Shown piece by piece: positions 34,311 to 43,460 of a stretch of 64,000 bases of DNA; position 1 is the stretch's first letter; each line of letters starts with the position of its first letter. The stretch spans positions 51,426-115,425 of the forward strand of contig CALAWP010000075.1 in NCBI GenBank assembly GCA_937895345.1. Direction: 5' to 3'. Origin of the DNA: an uncultured Paenibacillus sp. (lineage in GTDB: Bacteria; Bacillota; Bacilli; Paenibacillales; Paenibacillaceae). Both the position numbers and the translations under genes were made by a program. Below the pieces are notes generated by a model, which was not told the DNA's origin, did no database searches, and saw only the letters and a list, made by a program, of their open reading frames with translations.

Positions 34311-36122
34311 TTGAGAACGCATAGGCATACGACAATCAAGAGCCGCATTATATTGATTATGACCGTGTTTGCCCTGCTGACAGCCGCGCTTCTGACGGTA
34401 TTCAGCTATGAGATGATCTCGTATTTCCAGCGCAAAACGGCGGTTCAGGCTGCGGAATTCAATTTGCAGCTCGTCGCCCATATCATAGAAAAAGATTTGG
34501 TCAATCTGTCTGCTCTCGCCATGATGAACAGCGCCAATTCGGCGACCAATACGCTGCTGGCGAATTATTTCGTTTCGGACCGCGCCAGCGCGATGGACGC
34601 CATCAACGTCTATGCGTCCATGCAGGAAGACTTCCGCTCCAACCATTCCAACGGCTACGTGCGCCGGCTCATCGTGACGGATAACCGGAGCAAATTTTTG
34701 CAGGTCGACAACCTGGCCAGCAGCACGTCGCTGCCTTTGAACATACACAATATCCATCTGCTTCCGGACCTCGATCACGGAGCGGCGGAGCGATGGGAAC
34801 GGATCGTTCAGGATCCGTTTTCCAATGCGAAGGTCATCCCGTTTATCTTTCCGATCTACGACAAAGGATCGCCCGTCGGCACCGTCTATTTGCTGGCCGG
34901 CACCTCGGTCATTACGGACAAGCTGCTCGGCTACGCGCTGCCGCCCGGATCGCAGCTGCTGTTGACGCTCGGCGAAACGCATTACGAAATAAACGGCGAC
35001 GAGATCGTTCCCGTCTCTTCCGACTATGTTGATACCGCTTACATCCGGGACTATTCGACCGGCTCGCACACGATCGTCTCCCGCATTCGCACCGTGGACG
35101 GGACGAGCCGCATAACCGTATCCTACCCCGTCATTGACGGCGTAACGCTGACGCAAACGTTGGCCGCGAACCAGCTGACCACCTTGTCTAACGTATGGAT
35201 TCTGCTCATGCTTGGCGTTGCCTGCCTGGTAATCGCTTCGAGCGGCGTTATTACCGTCTATTTGACCCGTACGATCAGCAATCCTGTGGAAAAGCTGAAA
35301 AAAAGGATGGACAAAATTGCGCAAGGCCACTTTTTTGTAGACCGAATGATCGAGTGGGACAACGAATTGGGCGATGTCGGCCGGGGCATTAACCGGCTGT
35401 CGCAAGATATCGTCGCGCTTATGGAGTCCCGGCTGGCCGACGAAAAGCAGAAGCAGGAGCTTGAATACCGGATGCTGCAAAGCCAGATCAATCCGCATTT
35501 TCTGTACAATACGCTCAATTCGATCAAATGGATGGCTACGATTCAGAACGCGTCCGGCATCGCGGAGATGACGACCTCGCTGTCGAGACTGCTGCGCCAT
35601 ATCGCCAAAGATATTCGCACGCTCGTTCCGCTGCGGGAAGAGCTGGCCTTGCTTGACGATTATTTCCTGATTCAAAAATACCGTTACGGGAGTACGATTG
35701 CGCTGGAGCAGCATATTGACTCCGAACCGTTGCTGAACTGTCCGATTCCCCGCTTCACCTTGCAGCCGATCGTGGAAAACGCCATCTTCCACGGCATTGA
35801 GCCGAAAGGAACGGGAGGCCGCATCGACATTCGCGTCGAGCGCAGCGGCGCTTCGGATCTGCTTATTACGGTTGAGGATAACGGCATAGGCATGAGCCAA
35901 AATCAAATCGACGCCATCCTGTCGAAAGAAGGCGCGGAATCGGCCGGGATAATTGCCCATATGGGACTGCGCAGCGTCAACGAGCGTCTGCGCCTGACCT
36001 TTGGCGACAAGTACGGCTTGTCCATCGAAAGCGAACCATCCGTTTATACCAAAATGATCATTTTGCTGCCTGTACAAGCTGCAGGATATCAGGACAGGAT
36101 CGACAGGGGGGAAAAAGAATGA
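34311..36122 (+). CDS. YesM-type sensor histidine kinase
   Basis: A 603-residue membrane kinase. Transmembrane segments at about 11-32 and 297-318 flank a large extracellular dCache-like sensor. A HAMP linker (about 318-372; LTRTISNPVEKLKKRMDKIAQGHF) leads to the His_kinase domain with phosphoacceptor His in QSQINPHFLYNTLNSIKWMA, and an HATPase domain (QPIVENAIFHGIEPKG, DNGIGM). I start at TTG 34311, 11 bases after AAGGGG; the GTG at 34299 overlaps that site. It overlaps the regulator by 4 bp (ATGA). It should sense a sugar or sugar-loaded binding protein. Confidence 0.95.
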   Translation: MRTHRHTTIKSRIILIMTVFALLTAALLTVFSYEMISYFQRKTAVQAAEFNLQLVAHIIEKDLVNLSALAMMNSANSATNTLLANYFVSDRASAMDAINVYASMQEDFRSNHSNGYVRRLIVTDNRSKFLQVDNLASSTSLPLNIHNIHLLPDLDHGAAERWERIVQDPFSNAKVIPFIFPIYDKGSPVGTVYLLAGTSVITDKLLGYALPPGSQLLLTLGETHYEINGDEIVPVSSDYVDTAYIRDYSTGSHTIVSRIRTVDGTSRITVSYPVIDGVTLTQTLAANQLTTLSNVWILLMLGVACLVIASSGVITVYLTRTISNPVEKLKKRMDKIAQGHFFVDRMIEWDNELGDVGRGINRLSQDIVALMESRLADEKQKQELEYRMLQSQINPHFLYNTLNSIKWMATIQNASGIAEMTTSLSRLLRHIAKDIRTLVPLREELALLDDYFLIQKYRYGSTIALEQHIDSEPLLNCPIPRFTLQPIVENAIFHGIEPKGTGGRIDIRVERSGASDLLITVEDNGIGMSQNQIDAILSKEGAESAGIIAHMGLRSVNERLRLTFGDKYGLSIESEPSVYTKMIILLPVQAAGYQDRIDRGEKE

Positions 36123-37747
36123 TCAAATTATTGATCGCCGACGACGAAGCGCTCGTATGCGTCGGCCTGCAATCGATGATCAAGTGGGAGCAGTACAATA
36201 TCGAAATCGTCGGCACCGCGCATAACGGCGGCCAAGCGGAGGAAATGATCGATGCGTTGCGGCCGGAAATCGTCATTACCGATATAAAGATGCCGGTCAA
36301 AAGCGGCCTGGAGGTTGCCGACAGCGTTCGCAAGAAATACGGCCGGATACCATTGTTCATCATATTGACGAGCTACGAGGAATTCGAATACGCGCGCGCC
36401 GCGGTGGAGGTGCAGGCTGCCGACTATTTGGTCAAGCTGGAGCTGACGCCTCAGGCGCTCTCCGACTCCATCGTGAAAGTGCTTGCCATTCTGGAGGATT
36501 ATCGCGCGATGGAGACGTATCCGAGCCTGGATTACCGCAGCAACTTGCATGCCCAGCGGGACAAATTTTTTATACGGCTGTTCAACAACCTGTTTGAGAG
36601 CCGGAGCCAATTTACGCTGCACAAGGACGACCTTTCGATCGACTTGTCGGAGCCCGCTTACACCGTATGCATCTGCCGCATGGTGGAGCCGGACAGCGTG
36701 CCGCCCCGCGGAGACAAGCTGGTCGCCTTTTGCTCCAGCACCCTTCAAATGGCCAAAAACAAGCTTCTGACCGACAGGCCGTGTTATGTGACGAGCCTGG
36801 ATCTGCGCAGCTTTGCCATTACGATTCCCGTTCCCGGCGCGGACCCTCAAATCTGGGCGCCCGATATCGCCAAGCTTCTGAACGAAATGGCGCTGGTTCT
36901 GCGCAACTACTTTAACGTGACGATTATGGGCTCCATCGGCTACGCGGTGGAGGATCCCTATTTGATCCGGGACAGCTATATGGCCGCGCGCCAGCTGCTG
37001 CCCGATGCCGTCCAACGAAGCAGCTTTGTGTTTTATTCGCCTAACGACGCCGCCGGCCAGGAACCTCCGCTGTTCGATTTCTCCGCCATGCGGCCGGAAA
37101 TGCGGCGGGCATTCGAGGAACTCGATATCCGTGCGCTTCATGCCATCATTACGAAAATGATCGAAACATTCGAAGGCCGGCACGACGCTCTGGTGCCCGC
37201 GATCGACGCCGCTTGCAGCGTCTTGTTTATGGCCGCTTCCATGCTTGCGGACGGCAAGGACATCGCCGAACAAATTTTCGAGAACGAACCGGAAGGATAC
37301 CGCAGCATTTATCAAATGCATGCGATCGAGGATGTCATCGCTTGGCTGACGCGGTTCCGGGACGGCTGCTGCGACATTTTGTCTTCCCGGAAACAAAGCT
37401 ACAAGGCTCAAGTCGTGAGCAACGTTCAGGAATATATCAAGCGGAACCTGAACGTGAAGCTGACGCTGAATCACGTGGCCGACGTCTTCAATTTCAGTCC
37501 CAACTACTTGAGCCATCTCTTCTCGAAGGTCGCCAAAGTGAATTTCGTGGAGTACATTACCGAAACGAAAATGGCCGCCGCCAAAGAGATGATGCTGCGA
37601 GGCGAAGGACGCATCTACGAAATTTCGCAGAAGCTCGGTTACGACAGCGCCTTTTATTTCAGTAAAGTGTTCAAAAAAGTCGAGGGGATATCGCCGAGAG
37701 AATTTTTGCAGCGCATCGAAGCGGAAATGTCCGATGGGAGACGGTAG
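36119..37747 (+). CDS. YesN-type AraC-family response regulator
   Basis: A 542-residue regulator with an N-terminal receiver (D8-D9, phosphoacceptor D55 in IVITDIKMPVKSG, K106 in DYLVKLEL) and a long middle helical/GGDEF-like segment (about 130-420). It ends in a C-terminal AraC helix-turn-helix pair (about 435-535; VKLTLNHVADVFNFSPNYLSHLFSKVAKVNFVEYI, ISQKLGYDSAFYFSKVFKKVEGISPREFL). It is translationally coupled to the kinase. Its most likely target is the divergent binding-protein/permease operon. Confidence 0.96.
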   Translation: MIKLLIADDEALVCVGLQSMIKWEQYNIEIVGTAHNGGQAEEMIDALRPEIVITDIKMPVKSGLEVADSVRKKYGRIPLFIILTSYEEFEYARAAVEVQAADYLVKLELTPQALSDSIVKVLAILEDYRAMETYPSLDYRSNLHAQRDKFFIRLFNNLFESRSQFTLHKDDLSIDLSEPAYTVCICRMVEPDSVPPRGDKLVAFCSSTLQMAKNKLLTDRPCYVTSLDLRSFAITIPVPGADPQIWAPDIAKLLNEMALVLRNYFNVTIMGSIGYAVEDPYLIRDSYMAARQLLPDAVQRSSFVFYSPNDAAGQEPPLFDFSAMRPEMRRAFEELDIRALHAIITKMIETFEGRHDALVPAIDAACSVLFMAASMLADGKDIAEQIFENEPEGYRSIYQMHAIEDVIAWLTRFRDGCCDILSSRKQSYKAQVVSNVQEYIKRNLNVKLTLNHVADVFNFSPNYLSHLFSKVAKVNFVEYITETKMAAAKEMMLRGEGRIYEISQKLGYDSAFYFSKVFKKVEGISPREFLQRIEAEMSDGRR

Positions 37748-37779
37748 TCTGCCATCGGACCGAGCGTTCATGAGGATGA

Positions 37780-38538
37780 CTATATGCCGATTTCCCTCAT
37801 TTTGTTCGTCACTTTCTCGATTCTGCCCTCCACATTCGTCCCGTCGTCCTTCGGAAATTTCAATTCGCCGGCCAATTTTCCGTCGCGCATAAACAGGATG
37901 CGTTCCGCCCGTGCCGCCACCTTCGCATCGTGGGTAACGAGCATCACCGCCGTTCCCTTTGCATGGATTTCCGCGAACACATCCAACACCTCCTCCGCCG
38001 ATTGCGAATTCAGCGCCCCGGTAGGCTCGTCGCCGAAGATGATCTTCGGATTGTTCATCAGCGCGCGGCAAATTCCCGCACGTTGCAGCTGGCCTCCCGA
38101 AACTTGCGTAATATTTCGCCGTTCCAGCTCTGCAATGCCGACTCTTTTCATCAGCGACCTTGCCTTTTCCGTAATGGCTGCGGCGTTTTTCCGGTTATCC
38201 CGCATGGACGGCAGGATGATATTGTCGAGAATGTTCAAATTTTTCAGCATGGTCGGCTGCTGGAACACAAAGCCCATCTTGGTTCGGCGAATATCCGAGA
38301 GCTCGTTCTCCCGGACCGTCGACAAATCTTTTCCGTCAAAATAAACTTTGCCTTCACTTGCGCCGTCCATCCCGCTCAATACGTGCATCAGCGTCGATTT
38401 TCCCGAGCCGGAAGGCCCCATGACGGCCACAAACTCCCCTTCGCCGATGTCGACGGACACGCCGTCCAGCACTTTGCGTTGTTCGTCGCCCGCGCCAAAA
38501 GATTTCATCAAACGGTCGGCTGTCAATAATTTTGTCAT
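37780..38538 (-). CDS. ABC transporter ATP-binding protein, MacB/BceA type
   Basis: A 252-residue ATPase. Walker A is GPSGSGKST (about 40-48), the signature is VSGGQLQRAGICRAL (about 146-160) and Walker B is KIIFGDEPTGAL (about 167-178). The order and the FtsX-type partner define the MacB/LolD/BceA family. Members export peptides or lipids, or act in peptide-antibiotic sensing and detoxification. It is 3 bp downstream of the permease gene. A TetR regulator lies further upstream, unlike the BceRS two-component control of bacitracin systems. Confidence 0.95.
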   Translation of the reverse strand: MTKLLTADRLMKSFGAGDEQRKVLDGVSVDIGEGEFVAVMGPSGSGKSTLMHVLSGMDGASEGKVYFDGKDLSTVRENELSDIRRTKMGFVFQQPTMLKNLNILDNIILPSMRDNRKNAAAITEKARSLMKRVGIAELERRNITQVSGGQLQRAGICRALMNNPKIIFGDEPTGALNSQSAEEVLDVFAEIHAKGTAVMLVTHDAKVAARAERILFMRDGKLAGELKFPKDDGTNVEGRIEKVTNKMREIGI

Positions 38539-38541
38539 ATG

Positions 38542-40860
38542 CTACTCCTTTATATGTTCGGAAATTTTGATGCGTCCCGCGCCCGAAGCGCCGATCGTCG
38601 TTGCGAGCCATACCGACGTCAGCATCATGACCGGATTAAGCAGATACGCCCACAGCCAATTGATCGAGAAAGAAAACGTCGAGGCGCCGAAGGATTGAAT
38701 AACCGCGCCCGCCAGCATTTCTCCGAGCGTATTGGCCAGAATCGTGCCGAGCGCCAACCCGATCAATAGAACAAATAATGAACGATAGACGAACTGCGCC
38801 CGAATATCCGAATTTGTAAACCCGAGCGCTTTCATTAAGGCGATGGAATACCTGTCCTTGGCCGTCAGCATCTTCATAAACAACAGCGTGATCATAAAAG
38901 CGATGGCCAAAGCGGCGCCAAGTGCCGTGTAAGAAGCCTTCCGGACGGATTGAATCGTCGAGCCGAACAGCTGCTCCACAAACTGTTCGATGCTGGATAC
39001 CTTGGCATAACGAAACGCGTCCGCATATTCCGACACCGTTGCCTCAAGCAGAGACGGGTCCGTTAATTCCGCGCTGACGATGCTCCACATCGTTTCGGCG
39101 GAATGGTCTTCGAAGACCGCCTTCGCCGTTTTGCCCCCGTTTGTAATGTCGGAATAGATTCCGCTAACCGTAAGTATCTTCCTTTCCCCCGAGACGGCCA
39201 GCGTTATCGCATCGCCGACCTTTTTGCTCATCTCATCGGCTTGAATGGCGGAAAGGGCGATTTCGTTATCCGCGATGGGCGCCCGGCCCTTGGCGTATCG
39301 AATCGGGAATACGGAATGATCGCCAAGCTCGACTTTTACATGTTCCTCCGCCCCTTCTTCCGTAATGGCCGCGAACGTCTTGGTCGTCAGAACGGCCGCT
39401 TTCGCAATGGCCCGGTCTTGCTTCATCGTCGTGACGATCTCATCGGTTTTGACCGCAATTTGGTCGGTTTGCTGAATATCCATGCGGATATCGTACGCGC
39501 CGATCCCCATGTATTGAATAAAGCTTTTGGAGGAAATCGTGTTGTACAAGTTATGCGGAACGATAATAATGAACGACGAAATGACCAGCACCGCCAGCAT
39601 GGTAGCGTACAGTTTTTTTCTGGAGAGCACGTCTTTCATGCCCAGAAACAGATTGGTGCTGAACAGCCGGTTGGCATTCAGGTTAAAGCGTTTTGCGCCG
39701 GAGCCTTGATCCTGCGCTGTGCCGAAGCGAATCGCTTCTGCGGCCGAAATCGTCTTGAACCGTTTCAGCATGCGGTTGACATACGCGATGATGACGAGGA
39801 AGATGAGCGCAATGCCGATCAGTCCGAATAGAAACGCATGAACGGAAGCCTCGCTTTCTCCCATATAAAGCCGGATATTTTCGAGCAGCATGCCTTTGAA
39901 CAAGCTGGACAGCGCAAAGCCAAGCAAGCTGCCGGCCGCGGCAATCGCCGCATATTTCATGAAATAGATCTTTTTGATATCGGAAATGCGCATGCCGATC
40001 GCCTTCATGACGCCAATTTCCCGGTAGTCGTCCTCGATTTTGGCGAGGAGCGTAAACCGAATGCACATCAAGGACACCGCTACGACAAGCGCGCTGACAA
40101 GCAGAATGACGGCGATCATCATACCGTCGGAAATAGAGTTGATCAATTTGAACAGCGGATAGGTCACCGTCGGTCCATTGGCTTCCAGCCCCGCGGAAGT
40201 ATAAGCAGCTTCGAATGCGCCCAGCTCCGAACGATCCTTTAATCTGAACTCTATCAAATATTCGATGATGCCCGAGTCTTTAATAGCTGCAAAATCTTGT
40301 TCGCTGACGAGAAACCGCTTCGAGGAGGAAAGCGTGGAATTCATTTGCGAATCCCGCAAAGCTCCCGCGACGGTAAACTCCTTTCCTCCAATAACGGCCT
40401 TCTCGCCGACGGCGATCGTATTGTCCTTCATGTAACTGATGGGAACATACAGCTCGCCATCCGATACGGTAATCACATCGCCGTCCAAATTCAGCAAATA
40501 ATCGAATTGACTGCTTTGAACCGCGAATCCGTTGTCCTGAACGCTGTCGGCCAGCGTACGGTCGCCGATCTTGATCTTCGCGCCATCCATGTTAAGAAAT
40601 TCAATGACCTGAAATTGTTCGACATTGCCGTGCCGCTCGGCGAATGAGGCCAGCCGCTCCCTGTCGATCTCGCCCGCATGCATCTGCAAAAAATGAGGCG
40701 TCTTCGCTTTCGCCATCAGCGTGTCCAACGCACCCGACAGATTGACGGCGAGTATGGCCGCGAGCGAAACCAGCATAGCCGCGGCAGCGACGAATATCGC
40801 CGTAATCAGTGTAATAGCTTTGCTCCTCATCATATCGTTACGAATCATTCTGAGATACAT
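38542..40860 (-). CDS. FtsX-family ABC transporter permease
   Basis: A 772-residue permease with a duplicated FtsX arrangement. One segment lies near residue 20-40 (LITAIFVAAAAMLVSLAAIL), three around 245-365, then a second unit from about 420 (LYATMLAVLVISSFIIIVPHNLY) with three closing segments (about 640-760). Large extracytoplasmic loops follow the first segment of each unit. It forms an exporter or mechanotransmission complex with the adjacent ATPase. The start ATG 40860 has GAGGGAG upstream. A dispersed repeat lies 41 bases before it. Confidence 0.92.
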   Translation of the reverse strand: MYLRMIRNDMMRSKAITLITAIFVAAAAMLVSLAAILAVNLSGALDTLMAKAKTPHFLQMHAGEIDRERLASFAERHGNVEQFQVIEFLNMDGAKIKIGDRTLADSVQDNGFAVQSSQFDYLLNLDGDVITVSDGELYVPISYMKDNTIAVGEKAVIGGKEFTVAGALRDSQMNSTLSSSKRFLVSEQDFAAIKDSGIIEYLIEFRLKDRSELGAFEAAYTSAGLEANGPTVTYPLFKLINSISDGMMIAVILLVSALVVAVSLMCIRFTLLAKIEDDYREIGVMKAIGMRISDIKKIYFMKYAAIAAAGSLLGFALSSLFKGMLLENIRLYMGESEASVHAFLFGLIGIALIFLVIIAYVNRMLKRFKTISAAEAIRFGTAQDQGSGAKRFNLNANRLFSTNLFLGMKDVLSRKKLYATMLAVLVISSFIIIVPHNLYNTISSKSFIQYMGIGAYDIRMDIQQTDQIAVKTDEIVTTMKQDRAIAKAAVLTTKTFAAITEEGAEEHVKVELGDHSVFPIRYAKGRAPIADNEIALSAIQADEMSKKVGDAITLAVSGERKILTVSGIYSDITNGGKTAKAVFEDHSAETMWSIVSAELTDPSLLEATVSEYADAFRYAKVSSIEQFVEQLFGSTIQSVRKASYTALGAALAIAFMITLLFMKMLTAKDRYSIALMKALGFTNSDIRAQFVYRSLFVLLIGLALGTILANTLGEMLAGAVIQSFGASTFSFSINWLWAYLLNPVMMLTSVWLATTIGASGAGRIKISEHIKE

Positions 40861-40900
40861 AAGCTCCCTCTGCTCCCCATGTTTCTATATTTTGCAACGA

Positions 40901-40955
40901 TCCCCTCTAAAGGCGAACACTGTCGTTTCTCCAGTTCGATTTCCTCATTCCGCTT
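40901..40955. repeat. Dispersed intergenic repeat, copy A
   Basis: About 55 bp nearly identical to copy B at 55264-55318, including GCGAACACT, TTTCTCCAGTTCGATTTCCT and CATTCCGCT. Differences are few: one indel and about three substitutions. It lies in the 5' leader between a TetR gene and the ABC permease, in the same orientation to the downstream gene as copy B. Its nature (small mobile repeat or RNA element) is unknown. Confidence 0.75.
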
Positions 40956-40975
40956 GTTTCGTGAGATCCCCTAGT

Positions 40976-41626
40976 TCAACTTTTATAGTTATCGGCACCG
41001 CGGTGTTCTCCGCCAAACATTTGGATTACGTGCATCAGGCTGCCGCTGTCGGCACCGAGCATTTTTTCCGCATGGTATACAAACGCCTGCATTCTTGCAG
41101 CGCGCTCTTCGTTCGTCATTTCGACCATATCGTCGTCAAATACGGTGTTGGCATAAACGACAAGCATCTCCGTACATTCATAGGGAAAGGGGGTCTCGAA
41201 CAGCCCCTGTTCGATCCCTTCGCGAATAATGCCCGTCAGAATCGGCGTAACGCCGTTGATAATCATCTTTTGTATTTTTTGATGCATCAGCGCGTTTTGC
41301 GGTTTGTGAATATGTTCCATAATTTCTTTGCTGCTTCCGCCGCTTATGTTCATCGCCATCACCGTTCGGATGATGCGTTCATCGACGGGCAACCTTTTGT
41401 CTGCCGCGATTTCTTGCGCAGCGCCCAACAGGCGGACGCCGTAACGTTCAATTAACGCATCCATCACATCTTCTTTCGACTTGAAGTGGTGATACAGCGT
41501 CCCCCGCGCAATACCGACCTTTTCGAGAATATCGTTGGTGCTTGTGCCGTCGAACCCTTTCAGGCTGAAAAGCTCGTCCGCCGCATCCAATATTTCGTTC
41601 CTGCGCTCCTCCGCATCTTTTCTCAT
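40976..41626 (-). CDS. TetR/AcrR family regulator
   Basis: A 216-residue repressor. The helix-turn-helix (about 8-55) reads RRNEILDAADELFSLKGFDGTSTNDILEKVGIARGTLYHHFKSKEDVMDALIE. The C-terminal ligand domain has no obvious marker. The start has AAAGGGA upstream. It precedes the FtsX permease and ATPase genes by 115 bp in the same direction, so it probably controls that exporter. A symmetric operator candidate lies at 41750-41766. Confidence 0.94.
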   Translation of the reverse strand: MRKDAEERRNEILDAADELFSLKGFDGTSTNDILEKVGIARGTLYHHFKSKEDVMDALIERYGVRLLGAAQEIAADKRLPVDERIIRTVMAMNISGGSSKEIMEHIHKPQNALMHQKIQKMIINGVTPILTGIIREGIEQGLFETPFPYECTEMLVVYANTVFDDDMVEMTNEERAARMQAFVYHAEKMLGADSGSLMHVIQMFGGEHRGADNYKS

Positions 41627-41997
41627 CGTTTACATTCCCTTTCCGTTATTTATGGATTTCCCCCGAGCGATTCAGAGTTTCGCCGCTGCCACGCCCAAAG
41701 TCTGCATCTCTCCCCGCCATTTTAACCAGTCATACTCCTCACCACATACCGACCGACTGTCTGTCGATTAAATGATCCCATATTTTTCGTATAGCTGTCA
41801 AGGGCTAATGAAGGGTTCGAATTCCACTTAAAAAATCTACATCGCGACTGGGTGCTAAGTGCGCCCATTTTTTTTCGACTCCGATTAAGGAATTAGATGT
41901 AACTATCATAATTGACTTTGGTGGTTACATATATTACGATACCTTTATATAGGTCAATCCAATCCAAATCTCTGAGGAATATTGTATAGGGGGCTGC
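41627..41997. other. Intergenic region between TetR and pnuC genes
   Basis: 371 bases without a credible gene. The left part holds a TetR operator candidate at 41750-41766. From about 41880 onward the base composition shifts to AT-rich, matching the following pnuC gene. A TTGACT hexamer at about 41911 with TACGAT 17 bp later is a possible pnuC promoter. Confidence 0.4.
41750..41766. promoter_or_regulatory. Candidate operator of the TetR at 40976
   Basis: CGACCGACTGTCTGTCG fits the two-fold symmetric pattern CGACnGACnGTCnGTCG at every fixed position. It is 124 bp upstream of the TetR start and not within any gene. Confidence 0.6.
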
Positions 41998-42705
41998 ATG
42001 ATGTTTGTGAATAAAGCTGTTTCAATAATAAAAAGCAAAAAGGAGATGGCCATCACAACTTCGTGTATTGCGTTTTCCATCATTTTCGGTTTTTTATCTA
42101 ATGATTTATGGATTGGGGGCACAATACTTGCTACAGGTTTGATAGGAGCATATTATGCAAGTGAAGGAAAACGAATAAACTACATTTTAGGCTTGATCAA
42201 TTACCTTTTGATGGCTTATGTTGCATACAAAAATCATTTGCATGGAATTTTATTTTTTTATACATTCATATTTGCGCCGCTTCAAGTCATAGGTTTCTTT
42301 TCATGGAAGAAGCAATCGAACGCTGATAACACGGTTAACGCAAGAAGATTTACTTTGAAAACAGCACTTTTTATAATGGGTTTAAGTATTGTATGCAGCT
42401 TTATTCTCGGTTATCTGTTAAGTTTAATTCCGAATCAGCAGTTATCCTACTTGGATGCCAGCACAAACTGTATCAATTTATTTGGCGTTATTTTGATGAT
42501 CATGCGATACCAAGAAGCGTTTTGGTTGTGGCTAGTCAATAACATATTGGATTTAATCCTATGGACTCTGGTTCTGCTTAGCAATGGAGAAGGAGCGTTT
42601 ATGATGTTTTGCGCCTCGGCGGGCTTCCTTTTCATAAATATTTACGGAATTATAAAATGGCATAGAATGTCGGCAAATAACGATTTGCAAAAATCGGAAG
42701 GGTGA
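41998..42705 (+). CDS. pnuC: PnuC-family nicotinamide riboside/mononucleotide transporter
   Basis: A 235-residue membrane protein of seven or eight segments. The family signature W-x-W-x-x-NN appears as FWLWLVNN (about 177-184), and YLDASTNCINLFGVILMIMRYQE before it is typical. PnuC carries nicotinamide riboside down its gradient, trapped by phosphorylation. AGGGGG lies 4-7 bases before two adjacent ATG codons (41998 and 42001). The gene is clearly AT-richer than its surroundings, a sign of separate origin. A CGNR-type protein follows one base after the stop. Confidence 0.9.
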   Translation: MMFVNKAVSIIKSKKEMAITTSCIAFSIIFGFLSNDLWIGGTILATGLIGAYYASEGKRINYILGLINYLLMAYVAYKNHLHGILFFYTFIFAPLQVIGFFSWKKQSNADNTVNARRFTLKTALFIMGLSIVCSFILGYLLSLIPNQQLSYLDASTNCINLFGVILMIMRYQEAFWLWLVNNILDLILWTLVLLSNGEGAFMMFCASAGFLFINIYGIIKWHRMSANNDLQKSEG

Positions 42706-42706
42706 G

Positions 42707-43264
42707 ATGATGGAGTTTCTTTGTATCGACATTATGAATAGTGACCGGGTAGACTGGCAGAATGCCGAAAATTTACGGGATATGTTGGACGATCAGGAAT
42801 GGTTTGATGAGCTATTAGAAAAATGGCAGTTAGAAGCTTCTTTCCCAATAGATACGGTTTCTCATCATAAGCTAAAGTCGCTGCGCAAGCAAATGTACGC
42901 GATCGTATCCAAGCTGAGTAACGGCGATGAATTACAGAGGAACGAACTCCATGAGGTGAACACAATACTCGAAGACATGTCCATGCATGTTCGGATGGTT
43001 TATACAAACAACGAATTTACCCTTGCGCACAGCTATAGCGGCAATGGGTGGATTTTGTTTATTTGGCATGTCGCCAAATCTTTTGCAGATATGTTATGCA
43101 ATTACGGCACTGCACGGATTAAGGTATGTGACAATCAGAATTGCGGCTGGGTATTTTTTGACCAAAGCAAAAATAAGTCACGAAGATGGTGCGATGATAA
43201 AGTATGTGGAAATATTATGAAGGTACGCCGTTTTCGTTCCCGAAAAAAAATAGAAGAAAATTAA
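42707..43264 (+). CDS. CGNR zinc-finger (ABATE-like) protein, variant CGNI
   Basis: A 185-residue protein. Its C-terminus carries a CGNR zinc finger, KVCDNQNCGWVFFDQSKNKSRRWCDDKVCGNIMKVRRFRSRKK, with four Cys in C-x4-C-x16-C-x4-C spacing. The fourth motif residue is Ile instead of Arg. The N-terminal helical region (about 1-130) corresponds to the ABATE domain, thought to bind a ligand. These proteins are putative stress-responsive transcription regulators. The start (ATG 42707 or 42710) is coupled to pnuC; GGAAGGGTGAG serves as ribosome site. Composition is AT-rich like pnuC. Confidence 0.85.
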   Translation: MMEFLCIDIMNSDRVDWQNAENLRDMLDDQEWFDELLEKWQLEASFPIDTVSHHKLKSLRKQMYAIVSKLSNGDELQRNELHEVNTILEDMSMHVRMVYTNNEFTLAHSYSGNGWILFIWHVAKSFADMLCNYGTARIKVCDNQNCGWVFFDQSKNKSRRWCDDKVCGNIMKVRRFRSRKKIEEN

Positions 43265-43460
43265 CTTTGCACAGTGATAGGGAATGTATATGGTAGATCT
43301 TCAGAACCTCTGAAAATATGACGAGCACATCTTTGTGGACGAATAATTCGAATATGAGACTACACCAACGATCCACAACATAGGCGTCATTATTTATGTT
43401 ACAATCGAAAACGGACGAAGATCGGCAAGCAAATGATTCGTATAAAAGGAGAATGTGACT

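Noticed and set aside
34194..36077. Very long frame antisense to the YesM-type kinase
   Set aside because: Its Arg/Gln/Asp-rich sequence has no domain signature; it is the shadow of a gene with high third-position GC.
36128..38071. 647-codon frame antisense to the YesN-type regulator
   Set aside because: It runs across two real genes and lacks any recognisable domain; a shadow frame.
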